NCBI GenBank assembly: GCA_014621425.1
Contig: JAANBB010000006.1
Coordinates: 62,001 to 126,000, forward strand
Direction of reading: 5' to 3'
Origin: Cylindrodendrum hubeiense
Lineage: Eukaryota > Ascomycota > Sordariomycetes > Hypocreales > Nectriaceae
DNA length: 64,000 nt
A program made the position numbers and the translations under genes. Below the pieces are notes generated by a model. That model was not told where the DNA came from, made no database searches, and worked only from the letters and a program-made list of their open reading frames with translations. Of the stretch, positions 44,917 to 55,549 are shown piece after piece. Numbering within the stretch: position 1 is the first letter of the stretch; every line of letters starts with the position of its first letter.

Positions 44917-47399
44917 ATGGAATTCCGCGGAAATAATCCCAGTGAGCGACCCAAGAGTCGTCCACCAATCGCCCGTCGCTCAGTAAGCTCAAGAGCGGTA
45001 CCCGTGACCATGTGCGGACTTGAGCTTACGTTTGACAACAGTGCGACCATTGTCGAGCTCGGAAGGTTAGGCCATCGTCATTGGGAAACAGGACAGAGAA
45101 GCTGAAAACTCACCACCGGACAGGTGGCCTGTGACAGGGGGTCGCCTTGTTCGAATTGCGTCTCCGCCAGGCTCAACTGTACCCACAGCGCAGTTGCATC
45201 CAATTCGACAACGCCCAAGCAGCGGGTGATGATTTCATCGCAATAGTACGTTGGCATTCAGAGCGTCTTCAGCTTTGCTTTAGGAATGTACTGAAATACT
45301 CACATGGCTTTGTGTTGTAGTGAGAAAAAGATCGACGACATCGCAAAGAGCATCGAAGACATTAAACTTCTCCTCCAAGGGTTCAGCACGCCCTCAGACG
45401 TTAAGAGACCCGAAACTATCTCTCCACAGCACATCCTTGCAAGTGGATTGGCGAAGCCCTTGGCTAAGCACCAGCACATCGCTACCGCGGATGGCGAACA
45501 TCTATCGTGGGATCACTCAGCATATATCATCGGATTTGTCGAGTGTGTCGCGGAATATAGAGGCGTGGAAGAAGCCCCGTCCGGCGCGGATCCCATTATT
45601 GCATCTCTAAGAAATCTCACACAGACTTTAGCACGCCCTGATAGCATTCGAGACTCGACTTACACCGAGGCCAAGACCGTGAGGTATCAGACCAAAACGT
45701 CCCCCATGCCACCTTTGGAGGCTGTCGTGGTGGCATTGCGGTGGGTTAAGGGTTCGTTGTTGGCCGGAAACAGGTTCTACGGATTTGGCTAATACTCCAT
45801 GTTAGCCCACGAACAACATGACAGGATTGACTGGATGTCTCATATATTGCCTCACGAAATGTTTGCCGAGATTTGCAAAAAGGTCTACTTCGCACTCGAC
45901 GACTACAGTGAAGTAGATTTTGTCCTCGCTAATGGTTACTTATCTTACGTGTTCGATGCATATGCCATCATATCTGAAGTGCTGGATTATCGAGGATACG
46001 GGGAACTTTGCCGAAATAATCTCGATGGGGCTCTTTTGCGGCTGCCTCTTATCCTACCTACATCCATCGAGGCTGTTGGTGCATTGACACTTGGGGTATG
46101 TATCCCATAAAATTACAATATTATCCCTAATGATTATTTCAGGCCTTTAACGCAATTAAAAATTTCGAAGCCTCTATGGCTTGGACATTCATTTCGAATG
46201 CCTCGGACCTTATCCAGAGGTTGGGATATCATCACCAAAATTCCCAAAGAGACACCGACCAATCCCTACGACTGGTTCGCGAACGATTATTTTGGACTGT
46301 TTACCGAGTAGAGAAGGCACTTTCGCTTCGACTCGGCCGACCATCCACTATTAACGATATTGACATTGCACTTCCTGACCTAAACCCACAGATTCCACGA
46401 TTAATGAGGCTTGAGAAAATTCGGGAACGGGTCTATGATCTACTACATCGCCCAGTTGGTTTGACTTGTTCCGAAAATGAGGGAGATCATTCAGCCAAGC
46501 TTGCTGCAGAGCTACGAGAAGTGATTCAAGAAACACACCTTCATGTTTTGGTAGGTTTCCGTAGCCTTCTTTCCCTAAATGAATTACTAACGAGTAATTG
46601 AAGAGAGCCAACAACCAATCCTCTGAAATGGGACCGATGCAGGTTGTCCATCTTCAATGCGAACTGGCATGTCACTCGTCTCTGCTCGCTTTGATTCTCC
46701 GGGCCATTTCCGCGGTTGGAGGCTCTCTAGAGGATTGCGTTGCGGTCGCTCGCAACATTTTAGACATTCATCATCAGTGCATCATTAGTCATTGTGGTTC
46801 TGAAAATGACCCGTTTATGATATCCAAGTACCTTGACTGGTGAGTTCTATTTCCATGGTGTTCATTTAAACAAGACATTTGTTGGATACTGCCTTTCAAC
46901 CCACCTCTCGCTTCTAACTCCTAATAGGTCGATTCTCTATACGCCTTTCGTCCCATTCAGTATTCTTTTCACTCGTACAATTCAGCTATCGGATCTCGAC
47001 GACTTGACCCGCCTAGAGCGCTTCGTAGCCTCATTCAGGCCCGAGGGTGCTTCTTGTTCGTCGACGACGCAACTATACCAACTATATCGGCTTCTATGCC
47101 AAGCTGCACGTCTCTATGTGCAGCCGAAACTGCCTTCTCTCACTATAAGCTCCAACTTAGCTCACAATCTACCAGATTTGCTCAGAGAGTTTGATCTCGA
47201 TTATCTCGTGAAGGAGGCACAAGCTGCGGCATGTGGAACTTTTGAGGTCAATGATGCTTGCCCTTCGGCGTTGAGTGGTTGGGAAGATAGCAATGAGCGG
47301 CTCATGGATTTATTGGATGATGAAGTGATGTTTTCGACATCCGTTCTGCGGGACGAGAACAATGTAGAACCTCAAGGTCTAGACGATGTCGCATCTTGA
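44917..47399 (+). CDS. Zn2Cys6 transcription factor (copy 1)
   Basis: Eight exons: 44917-44982, 45042-45065, 45124-45245, 45321-45751, 45806-46095, 46143-46550, 46604-46839, 46928-47399, giving 682 residues. The zinc cluster is assembled from three exons and reads CDHCRARK then VACDRGSPCSNC and VSARLNC (C-x2-C-x6-C-x5-C-x2-C-x6-C), with a basic N-terminus. A coiled-coil-like linker (IDDIAKSIEDIKLLL) follows. The fungal_trans middle homology region includes SLRLGRPSTINDIDIALP. These are nuclear regulators of carbon, nitrogen or secondary metabolism genes. All seven intron phases (0,0,2,1,0,0,2) and the 24-bp second exon are matched by the regulator at 55550-58366, which makes the two paralogous. 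Its target is not known; the divergent SDR is the closest candidate. Confidence 0.87.
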
Positions 47400-48927
47400 A
47401 CACACCCGGCAGACACGATGATCGAGCCGGCGTTATTCTGATTTGACAAGGGTCGCCTTAGGGTTAGTCCAACATTCTTTCCATATCTGCTTATACACCA
47501 CCACTTAAAGCTAGAATTTCTGCCGAGGAAGGAATCAACACGCATTTTGGTTGTCACTGCCTTATCTCTTGGGATCATCCCATGCCCTTGCTGCAGGTTG
47601 GGCTCCAACTCGGCGAATGCATGTGTAAGAGGAAATGATCGGGGCCTTTGGCTGTGTTTATAGTTGTTTGAGCTTGAACGGTGGATATGGCAAGTTGTGA
47701 TGGTCTAGATAGCACCACTCGACTCGTGGCGTTAAAGCAAAAACTCTCTCCTGATTATCGACCTTTATCTTCATATGTATTCTCTACAATCGCCTCATCA
47801 CCGATTGCCGTCGCACGATCTACGCCGAGTTCTCTTCCGCAAGCCCGACCCATATTCACAATGCACCCAAGTGGAATCGGAGTGGGCTAGCCCCGACGAA
47901 ATCCGGGGTATGTCCGTCGCGGGAGCAGGGAGTACCGACTAGTCGCCCACACTGTCCCCTCTCAACGAGGTACATCGAGATTTCGACCGTGACAAAACAA
48001 TTAAATGCCGTGGTAGCCGAACGACCCCGCCTTCGGTGCGCTGCGGCCTTCGGAGAGACGAGCTCACTTACCGAATGCCCGAGTTTGCGCTGGCAACTCG
48101 CCGTTTGGGCAGCAGTTGCAGGACTCTTTGTTGTAGAGGTTGCCGTCTTACAAGGGAGAGGTCAAGGCCCTGTGCCAAGGCCAGGTGCTCAATGGATAGC
48201 ATAAGACGGCGTGGTGTTTCCGACCCCTGCAAGCAGCCCTGCAACCTGCGGCGCGTGAGACCTAACTGACCGGGGATGCGCCGTCTGCCGCCGCCAAGAC
48301 ACTCGACCGATCACACCTCAGCTTCGACGGAAGCGGGGAAGCGGGGGTTGTGGGGGTTGAAGGACAAACCAAGGAATCGCGATGAAGGCGTCCAAACATA
48401 TCACGGCAAACCTCTGCCTTGAATGAGCGCTGAGCCTGGAACGTCGCCCACTTGTCCGAATTTGGACTCGTCCGAGAGGGGTCGGCTAGGCGTCCGAATC
48501 CTATCTCGGATATTGATTATGCGGGGATCTGTCGGTCGGTGGAATAGACTGTCTCCGCACCATGCCGGTCTTCATTCCGAATCACACATGTCCGACTCAA
48601 TGTGGAGACGAGTTCGAGAATCCCAGGGCTGTCACAAACATTGAACCTCCGGTTGATCCTTCCAAGGCCATCCATCATTGCTAGCCATTGTCTTGAATTC
48701 CACAGACTTGCACTGGTTCAGCTTCCTTGAGTGAATGCAGTCACGATGATGTCGAAAGCAGGCACAGGGAACAAGGTTGGCAAAGAAAACGTAGCACGAC
48801 CAGCCTCTGTAGCATTCATCTGATGTCATGTCATGGAACTTTTGATAGTTTATTCAATTTGTACGAGCTAATTCCGCGCGAGTATCCCCTAGATGAAATT
48901 CACGACCCAATCAAATTTTCCATCATT
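47400..48927. other. 1.5-kb spacer, no gene seen
   Basis: A convergent gap between the regulator (plus) and the oxalate decarboxylase gene (minus). The stretch 47990-48350 is G+C-rich. Frames are short and lack motifs. Confidence 0.5.
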
Positions 48928-50509
48928 TCAAAGATCCCCAGCCATATCATTTTTGGATCGGACAAAGTCGGGCTTGGTAACGACATTGTTGTTGGCATCC
49001 TTGATCTTGTTAAGGAAGAGCTTGCCGTTCTTGGGATCATCGGCGAAGAGCGTGTCAATGACTTGCTTCTGCGGGGTCTCGCCCATCCACTTGAAGAGCG
49101 AAATGTCCCGAAACTCGTCGGCGCGGAAGATCTCGAGCATCTCGATGGGCTCGTCGCCAATGTTTTCCACAAAGTGACCCATGTTACGAGGCACAATCCC
49201 GACATCTCCCGGAACGTAGTCGAAGGTCCTGGCAGTACCTTCAGAAGCAAAGATGGTCACTCTGGCGCGGCCCTTGATGAAAAATGACCATTCGTCAGCG
49301 TTGGGGTGCCAGTGCATCTCCCGAATTGCTCCCGGCTCGATGACCGCATGAGCTGCGGCAATGGTCTTCGAGATGGGGAAATTCTTCGAGTCCGTGATCC
49401 TGACGTGGCCACCGCCGTTGGTGCTGTTGATGGGTTCTTGCTCAAGCATCCTGTGGGTGAAGTTGTACTTGGACTTCTTCACCTCCTTTCCTTGGGGCTC
49501 TTCATCATCAATACTGCCGGGCTTGCTCCCCTGGAAGATGTACTTTTCTCCCTGGGGAATGTGGGCAAACACCTCCGGTGCCAGGTTAAAGTTTTTGGCG
49601 ATGACAGACTTGGGGGTGTGTGCTGATTTGATTAGTAAATGATTAATATTTGGGCTGACGAAACTTACCAAGCCAGTCAGTCAGGATGAAAGTCGACTCC
49701 TCAGAGAAGCGGCCGTCATCGAAGATAAGCAGAAACTCGGTGCCGTTCTCGCTTAAGCCCTGGAGGGAATGAGGCACACCGCTGGGGAAATACTATTCTT
49801 ATCAGCCTCACATATTCGAAGAGCAGCATCTGTAAGTAACTCACCCAAAGATCTCCCTTCTTTAGGTCATCGATAAAATTACCGCCCTCGTAGTCGAGTG
49901 CTGTGACTCGGACCTCTCCATCGAGAACATAGGCCCACTCGGCTTCCTTGTGCCAGTGAAGCTCACGAATGACACCCTCACCGAGGCGCATATTGACACC
50001 TGCGAGCTCCACACTAGTAGGTAGCTCTGTGATGGTGGTTTGGCGGGTCCATCCTCCTTCCTGCATTATCAATTAGCTCTAGTTAAGATATAGCATCCTG
50101 GCCTTGAGAAATATCAATGCTAGTGATTGATTAGACTTACCTCAATGCGAATGTGGGAGTCGGCAAAACTCCAGCGCATGTTGGCCACGTTTCCATGATC
50201 AGTGCTTGGTGGTCGGACAATGTCAGGGCTCTGCCTAGATCTTTCCTTATTCCATGGGCCTAGGACAGAAGCACCGAGGCCATTGCGCCAAGGCAGTGGG
50301 TCGAGGTCGTCTCCGACGGCATCGACTGCATTATCATAGGGGTCTTTATGACCAGGAGTAAAGGGAAGACGCCCACCGCCAGTTACACTGCGGTAGGTTG
50401 AAGGGAGGCCGAGTCCATCAAGAAGGCGCTGGCGAGGGCTATCTTGGATGGGGATAGCATCGCAAAGGTTTGCGACGAGGGCCACACCAAGCAAAAGGTG
50501 GGAGTGCAT
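48928..50509 (-). CDS. oxdC: Oxalate decarboxylase (bicupin)
   Basis: Four exons: 50141-50509, 49845-50060, 49669-49792, 48928-49622 (introns 80, 52, 46 bp), giving 467 residues. A signal peptide ([18 protein letters not shown]) points to secretion. Cupin 1 binds Mn by H158, H160 and E164 (ELHWHKEAE) with H203 (GVPHSL). Cupin 2 has H340, H342 and E347 (MHWHPNADE) with a late His (NMGHFVEN). The active-site lid reads SEEST at 225-229; the Glu in the second position corresponds to the catalytic Glu162 of the Bacillus enzyme (SENST). This supports decarboxylation of oxalate to formate and CO2 rather than oxidation. Fungi use such enzymes to control self-made oxalate. It is divergent from a DUF1275 membrane protein and near a SulP anion carrier. 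Confidence 0.93.
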
Positions 50510-51116
50510 CTTGATTATTGGACAGCCTCAAGGAAGGCTCAAATTGATTGTGATGGGTGTGTGTGTGTATGATGTGCCTGCGTGAATCAAGCTGGATAAG
50601 ATGGGAAGCACTGGAGCCGTCACTCAAAGCTTCCAGAGATCACAGGACCTATAAAGTCCGAGGAAGGTCTTTTCAGGGATCATTGACCTGGGTCTCGGGA
50701 ATTGAAACCGAACGAAACCCGAATATTCTCCATGAAGCAATTGAGCCGTTGAGGGTCGCAAAGCGCTATGATTGACTGCCATTGAGAAGAGTGTGGGGTG
50801 TGAGCTCCGGCAAATAGCGTCGGTTGAGGTCGGATTTGAACCAGGGTGTGGTTCATGTACGTCTAGACCTCTTTAGCTTGCATTGATCGTCTAGACTAAG
50901 CTGTGCCAAGGTGAGGGGTTATTGCAATGCTGTCGAATTATTGAAAGCATGTCGGAAATCCGGACTTGGCAGCCCGTCATCAATGTATAAGGGGTAATCC
51001 TGATCGAGATTTCTTTCGACTACTCGCGCATTCGCACTGAGAGAAACGTACGATTTTTATCTTGCCATAGCCTCATTCCTCACTCTCCGCCGAAATCCGT
51101 CTTTATATCGCACACA
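50510..51116. promoter_or_regulatory. Divergent promoter region of oxdC and the DUF1275 gene
   Basis: 607 bp shared between two genes that point away from each other. A GT-dinucleotide run near 50556-50571 lies in the oxdC leader. No clear operator recognised. A tRNA-like B-box on the minus strand near 50830 was examined and dismissed. Confidence 0.4.
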
Positions 51117-52019
51117 ATGGCGACCTTGCCCACTTCCAACTCGTACGGAACAGTCACCAACTCTGCCACTGCCGGGGGCGATGACGCCATCACAGACGAT
51201 GGGCAGCAATCTCCTCTACTTGGGCGGAAGCCTGAGATGAAGTCTTGGTGGCGAAGAAAGATGGCGGTTGATGTGCGCCGTGACTGGGCGGATGTAGTGC
51301 TGCTGGCCTGCTACATCATTACCGGGATCCTTGACAGCGCTTCCATCTCTACCTGGGGGGCGTTTGTGTCGATGCAAACAGGTAGAATCCGCGAGAAATA
51401 CTAGATGTGATTTTACGTCGAAGCTAACATCCATAATCTAGGTAATACGGTCTACGTCGGTCTTGGACCAACAGCTGGCACCAATCGCTGGAAGAAGTCG
51501 GGTGTCTCGATTCTGGCCTTTTGTATTGGGTCTTTCTTTTTCAGTCGCCTTCACAGAGCCTTTTCTCCTTCACCAAAGCGGAAATGGGTTTTATGCCTTT
51601 CCTTCGTCATTCAGATGGTCTTCATCGTGGTGGCAGCTTCCATCTTGACGTGGGGACCCAAGGGTGCCGGACCAGATGACGTCCCATGGTATGTCATTGT
51701 TCCCATTGGCCTTGTGGCCTTGCAAAGCTGTGGACAAGCTGTCGCGAGTCGAGCATTAAAGTACAATGCCCTCACGAGTGTTGTCTTGACGAGCATCTAC
51801 TGCGATTTATTTTCCGACGCCGAACTGTTTGAGAGCATCTTCGTCAACGTGGAGAGGAACCAGAGAATGGCAGCACCTGCTTTGCTTCTGATTGGAGCTC
51901 TGATTGGTGGATTCATCGCAAAAAGCGCTCTCGGCGCGGCTGGAGCTTTGTGGGTTGCAGCGGCACTGAAGCTTGTGATTGTCGTGTCATGGGCGCTGTG
52001 GCCTGCCGAGGGATCATAA
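51117..52019 (+). CDS. DUF1275 (YoaK-family) membrane protein
   Basis: Two exons, 51117-51381 and 51442-52019 (intron 60 bp), giving 280 residues. A ~55-residue hydrophilic N-terminus is followed by about six hydrophobic segments. The first is VVLLACYIITGILDSASIS with the family motif FVSMQTGNTVYVGLG (completed by the splice), and the last half has QSCGQAVASRALKYNALTSVVLTS. DUF1275 proteins occur in bacteria and many fungi as small polytopic membrane proteins of undefined transport role. Its divergent pairing with oxdC suggests co-expression and possibly handling of oxalate, formate or another small anion; that is inference. Confidence 0.85.
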
Positions 52020-53252
52020 TAGTCCTATATCCTAGATACATACGAGATAGCAATATTGAAACTTTATTCTGGGGAATTCTTTTTGCCATTGTCGCTCATG
52101 CCGAACTTCAACATTGCCGTTCCAGTTGCTCCAACTACCTCGAGTCCGTTGCGTCCGATCTATTCAAATGCCAGAGCCATTGATGCACCGTCTAATTACC
52201 GCTTCTAACGCCGATAGTTTATTACGGACCTGGCGCTTTACCTGAAACAACGGAACGGCTTGTATGTTTTGATCAACGTGACATCACCGTCACAATGCTT
52301 ACGGAACCCGATATATCATTATTAGACACGGGCCGATGCATTCGCTGTGTGGCGCCTGCAGCACTCACAAACCAACCAGTCACCTTCCGTATTGATGCTC
52401 GGCTAGGTGTGTCGGGTTACCCGTGACCATACTATACGGATAATAGGCAAAAATTAGAAACTGGATTCGTCCACAGACGGTGATGATTTTCCAGTCGCAA
52501 GGCTTCAAACCTCCCCCCCCACACATATCCCTCATAGCGCCCGTCCTATCCCCGCATCCGTGAGACGTGCGTGTGATCACGATGCAGAGTAGCGGGCCCC
52601 CACTGCAGCCGTTCTTGAAGACCTAGTGGATTGCACTTCTCTGCACCAAGGAGAGGGGAGTCAGCCTCCAATATTCCGGAACCCTTGGGGTCACACCCTC
52701 TTGGTCAATGATCGTCTATCTGTGTCTAAACTAATGCTCTCACGGCTAGCACGGACGTTGTTTCGTGAATACTACCTTCATCACTGTCACCTTCATGACG
52801 ACTACCTTTGCGACTGCCACTCGCCCTACACCACCGCAGTCACTTGCACCAACCATTGGAAACATGTGGCAGGCCTTCCATACACCCTCAACTCAACTCT
52901 AACTGTTTTCCTGGTCTCCTTGATTCCCTTCCCCTCATCTTGAGAGGGTTTGGGGATGCCGAAGCCCGAGCTTCAGTTGATGGGATTCACACATGAGAGG
53001 GGGACGATGGGCACGGCATGTACAAACTATGCCCAGCCTTCTAAAGCAATGTACCCTTTTGGAGAGACTGTGCGTAGACACAGTACAGCCAGATCCATGC
53101 AAAATCCGTTGAAAGTGATCCATTAATCGCCGTGTCTGAGTGTGAGGTTCTCATATAAACCCCACCTTGGCTTTGGTTTGAGCTGTTTGTGGAACTCACA
53201 CTTTCTCCCCAGCTTCTCACACTTCTCCAAAACCTACTCAACTTACATCATC
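52020..53252. other. 1.2-kb spacer upstream of the SulP gene
   Basis: No convincing gene. A TATAAA lies at 53154-53159, about 95 bp upstream of the SulP ATG, followed by a CT-rich leader; this is a likely core promoter. Confidence 0.5.
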
Positions 53253-55358
53253 ATGAAGCTTGTGGACAAAGTTACCTCGGATCTTAGAACCGACGTAACC
53301 TGGAACCGGGCTGCCCGCCTGGGAGCCGCTGGTGCCAGGGCGCTACCGTCTGCCTCCGTGCAATATGCCAGCGACAAATTCCCCATCATCGGATGGATTC
53401 CAAGATACAACTTCAGATGGATTCTCAACGACGTGATTGCTGGGTTGACCATTGGTCTCATGCTCATTCCACAAGGTCTTTCTTATGCGAAGATTGCTGA
53501 AATTCCTGTCGAGTATGGGCTCATGTCCAGTTGGTTGCCTGCTGCCATCTACGCTTTCATGGGAACTACCAAGGGTACGAATTTGTCCATCAACCTTGAT
53601 TGAAAGGGATGAAGCTGACTTATGCTATTAGATGTATCGACCGGACCAACTTCGCTTATCGGCCTCCTCACATCCGAGAACGTACATGCTTTACAAGACC
53701 GATGGACCCCCTCCGAGATTGCTTCAGCGACAGCCTTCATGATGGGAGTCTACGGCATGGCACTGGGGTTCCTCAAACTCGGCTTTTTGCTGGAGTTTAT
53801 TTCTCTGCCCGTTCTCAGTGGCTTCATCACTGCCATTGCCATCACTATCATCTTGAACCAGATGGATAATCTCCTTGGCGAAAACAACGTTGGTGATGGA
53901 GCGGCCACACAGATCCACGACATCTTCAACCAACTCCCAAATGCCAACGGTTGGGCATGCCTCATCGGCTTCACGGGAATCCTCTTCTTGACCATCCTCG
54001 ACAAGTCGGGAAAGAGATGGGGAAAGAAGTACAAGATCGTCTGGCTCTTGTCAATTACTAGAGCCTTCTTGACTCTTGTTTTATTCACTGGAGTCAGCTA
54101 TGCCGTCAACAAAAACCGGGAGAACTATCTCTTCGAGGTCGTTGAGGTTCACGCCGACGGCCAGGAAGCCCCGAAGATGCCAAGGACCGATCTCATCCCC
54201 GAGGTTGCGGGTCGCAGTATAGCTGTCTTCATAGGCGCAGCGGTAGAGCATACAGCCATTTGTCGCGCATTCGCTGTGAAAAACGACTACACCACGGATC
54301 AGAGCCAAGAACTTTGTTACTTTGGAGTAACCAACTTCTTCAACAGCTTCTTCCATGCCATGGGTGTTGGTGGTGCCATGTCTCGCACAGCGGTCAATTC
54401 TTCCTGCAACGTCAAGTCCCCTCTTTCTGGCCTTATAACCATGGCCACTATTCTCATTTGCGTTTACGAGCTGGTTGGAACGCTGTACTGGATTCCCAAG
54501 GCGACTTTGGCAGCTATCATCATCACGGCCGTCTGGGGACTGATTTCTCCACCGTCAACCTTTTACAGGTACTGGAAGACGTCACTGGCCGATTTCATCT
54601 CGTCCATGCTTGCGCTTTGGATAACTCTATTTGTTTCCTCCGAGGTTGGCATTGGCTGTGCGGTTGGCTTCAACATTGTATATGTGCTACTGCGTCAACT
54701 CTTTACTCAGTTGTCGTCAACAGGCGGCGGTATCCAGACAGGATCTGAACTAGCACATGCTCTGAACGAGGCGCGTTCAATGCCGCCCAATTTGCCTGCA
54801 GACACCCGGATTTTCCGATTCAACGAGTCGCTATTCTTCCCCAACGCTTTTAGCAACACCAATGCGGCCTTGGATGATATCCAGACGTTTCATTCACCCG
54901 TGTATAATGGCAGCCATGGTCCTGAAACGGAACGAAACTGGTCTGTCGTGGGCGAGAAGAGAGTCGCTCGGCTACGCAAGAAGGCAGGAATTCACGACCC
55001 TTCGACATTGCCTGCTATCGGCCTCGTCGTGTTGGACTTTGGCCGCGTCAATCACATTGACAGTACTGCGGTAACCCATTTGAAGAACCTGGCCGGCAGT
55101 ATCAAGAAGTACGGAGGCAAGGAGGTCGAAATTCGCTTTGTAGGGATGACTCCATATGTTCGTGAGCGTTTCGAAAGGGCCCAGTGGCACATTATCGAGA
55201 CAGGCGACGAATATGGGGATTATGATGATGATAACAAGCCTACGGTACTGTACCGAGATTTGCTAAGCGCCGTAAGGGCTCCAAGAGGGGCGGACTCGAT
55301 GACTAGTGACAGCGCCCTGAAGCCACATGCGGAGCACTACGAGAAGGAAGAAGCTTGA
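53253..55358 (+). CDS. SulP-family anion (sulfate) transporter with STAS domain
   Basis: Two exons, 53253-53574 and 53632-55358 (intron 57 bp), giving 682 residues. The SulP signature spans the splice: GLMSSWLPAAIYAFMGTTKDVSTGPTS. About ten to twelve transmembrane segments follow, including GFITAIAITIILNQ, and a C-terminal STAS domain at ~550-650 (VVLDFGRVNHIDSTAV, VEIRFVGMTPYVRERF). Family members carry sulfate and other divalent anions; several SLC26/SulP proteins exchange oxalate or formate. The usual fungal assignment is sulfate permease. Being next to oxdC and DUF1275 raises oxalate or formate transport as an alternative, not shown by sequence. Plasma-membrane location is expected. Confidence 0.92.
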
Positions 55359-55549
55359 ACAAAACATGGGCATGATTATGAGCTCCGGGGTTTAATGATG
55401 GAACTATTTAGCTATATTGTATTGTCATGATAGCTACAAGCAGCGGACTTCAGGGTGGAAGAATTTGAATTCCAAGTCAACTTTTGTATTATGAACCTGA
55501 CCGGTGCCTTCACATCTATGAACGGTCGAAACATCTCGCTCTCTTAGCG

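Noticed and set aside
50800..50870. Possible tRNA on the minus strand (B-box-like GGTTCAAATCC)
   Set aside because: The bases flanking the loop do not form a T-stem, and no acceptor stem or anticodon arm can be drawn.
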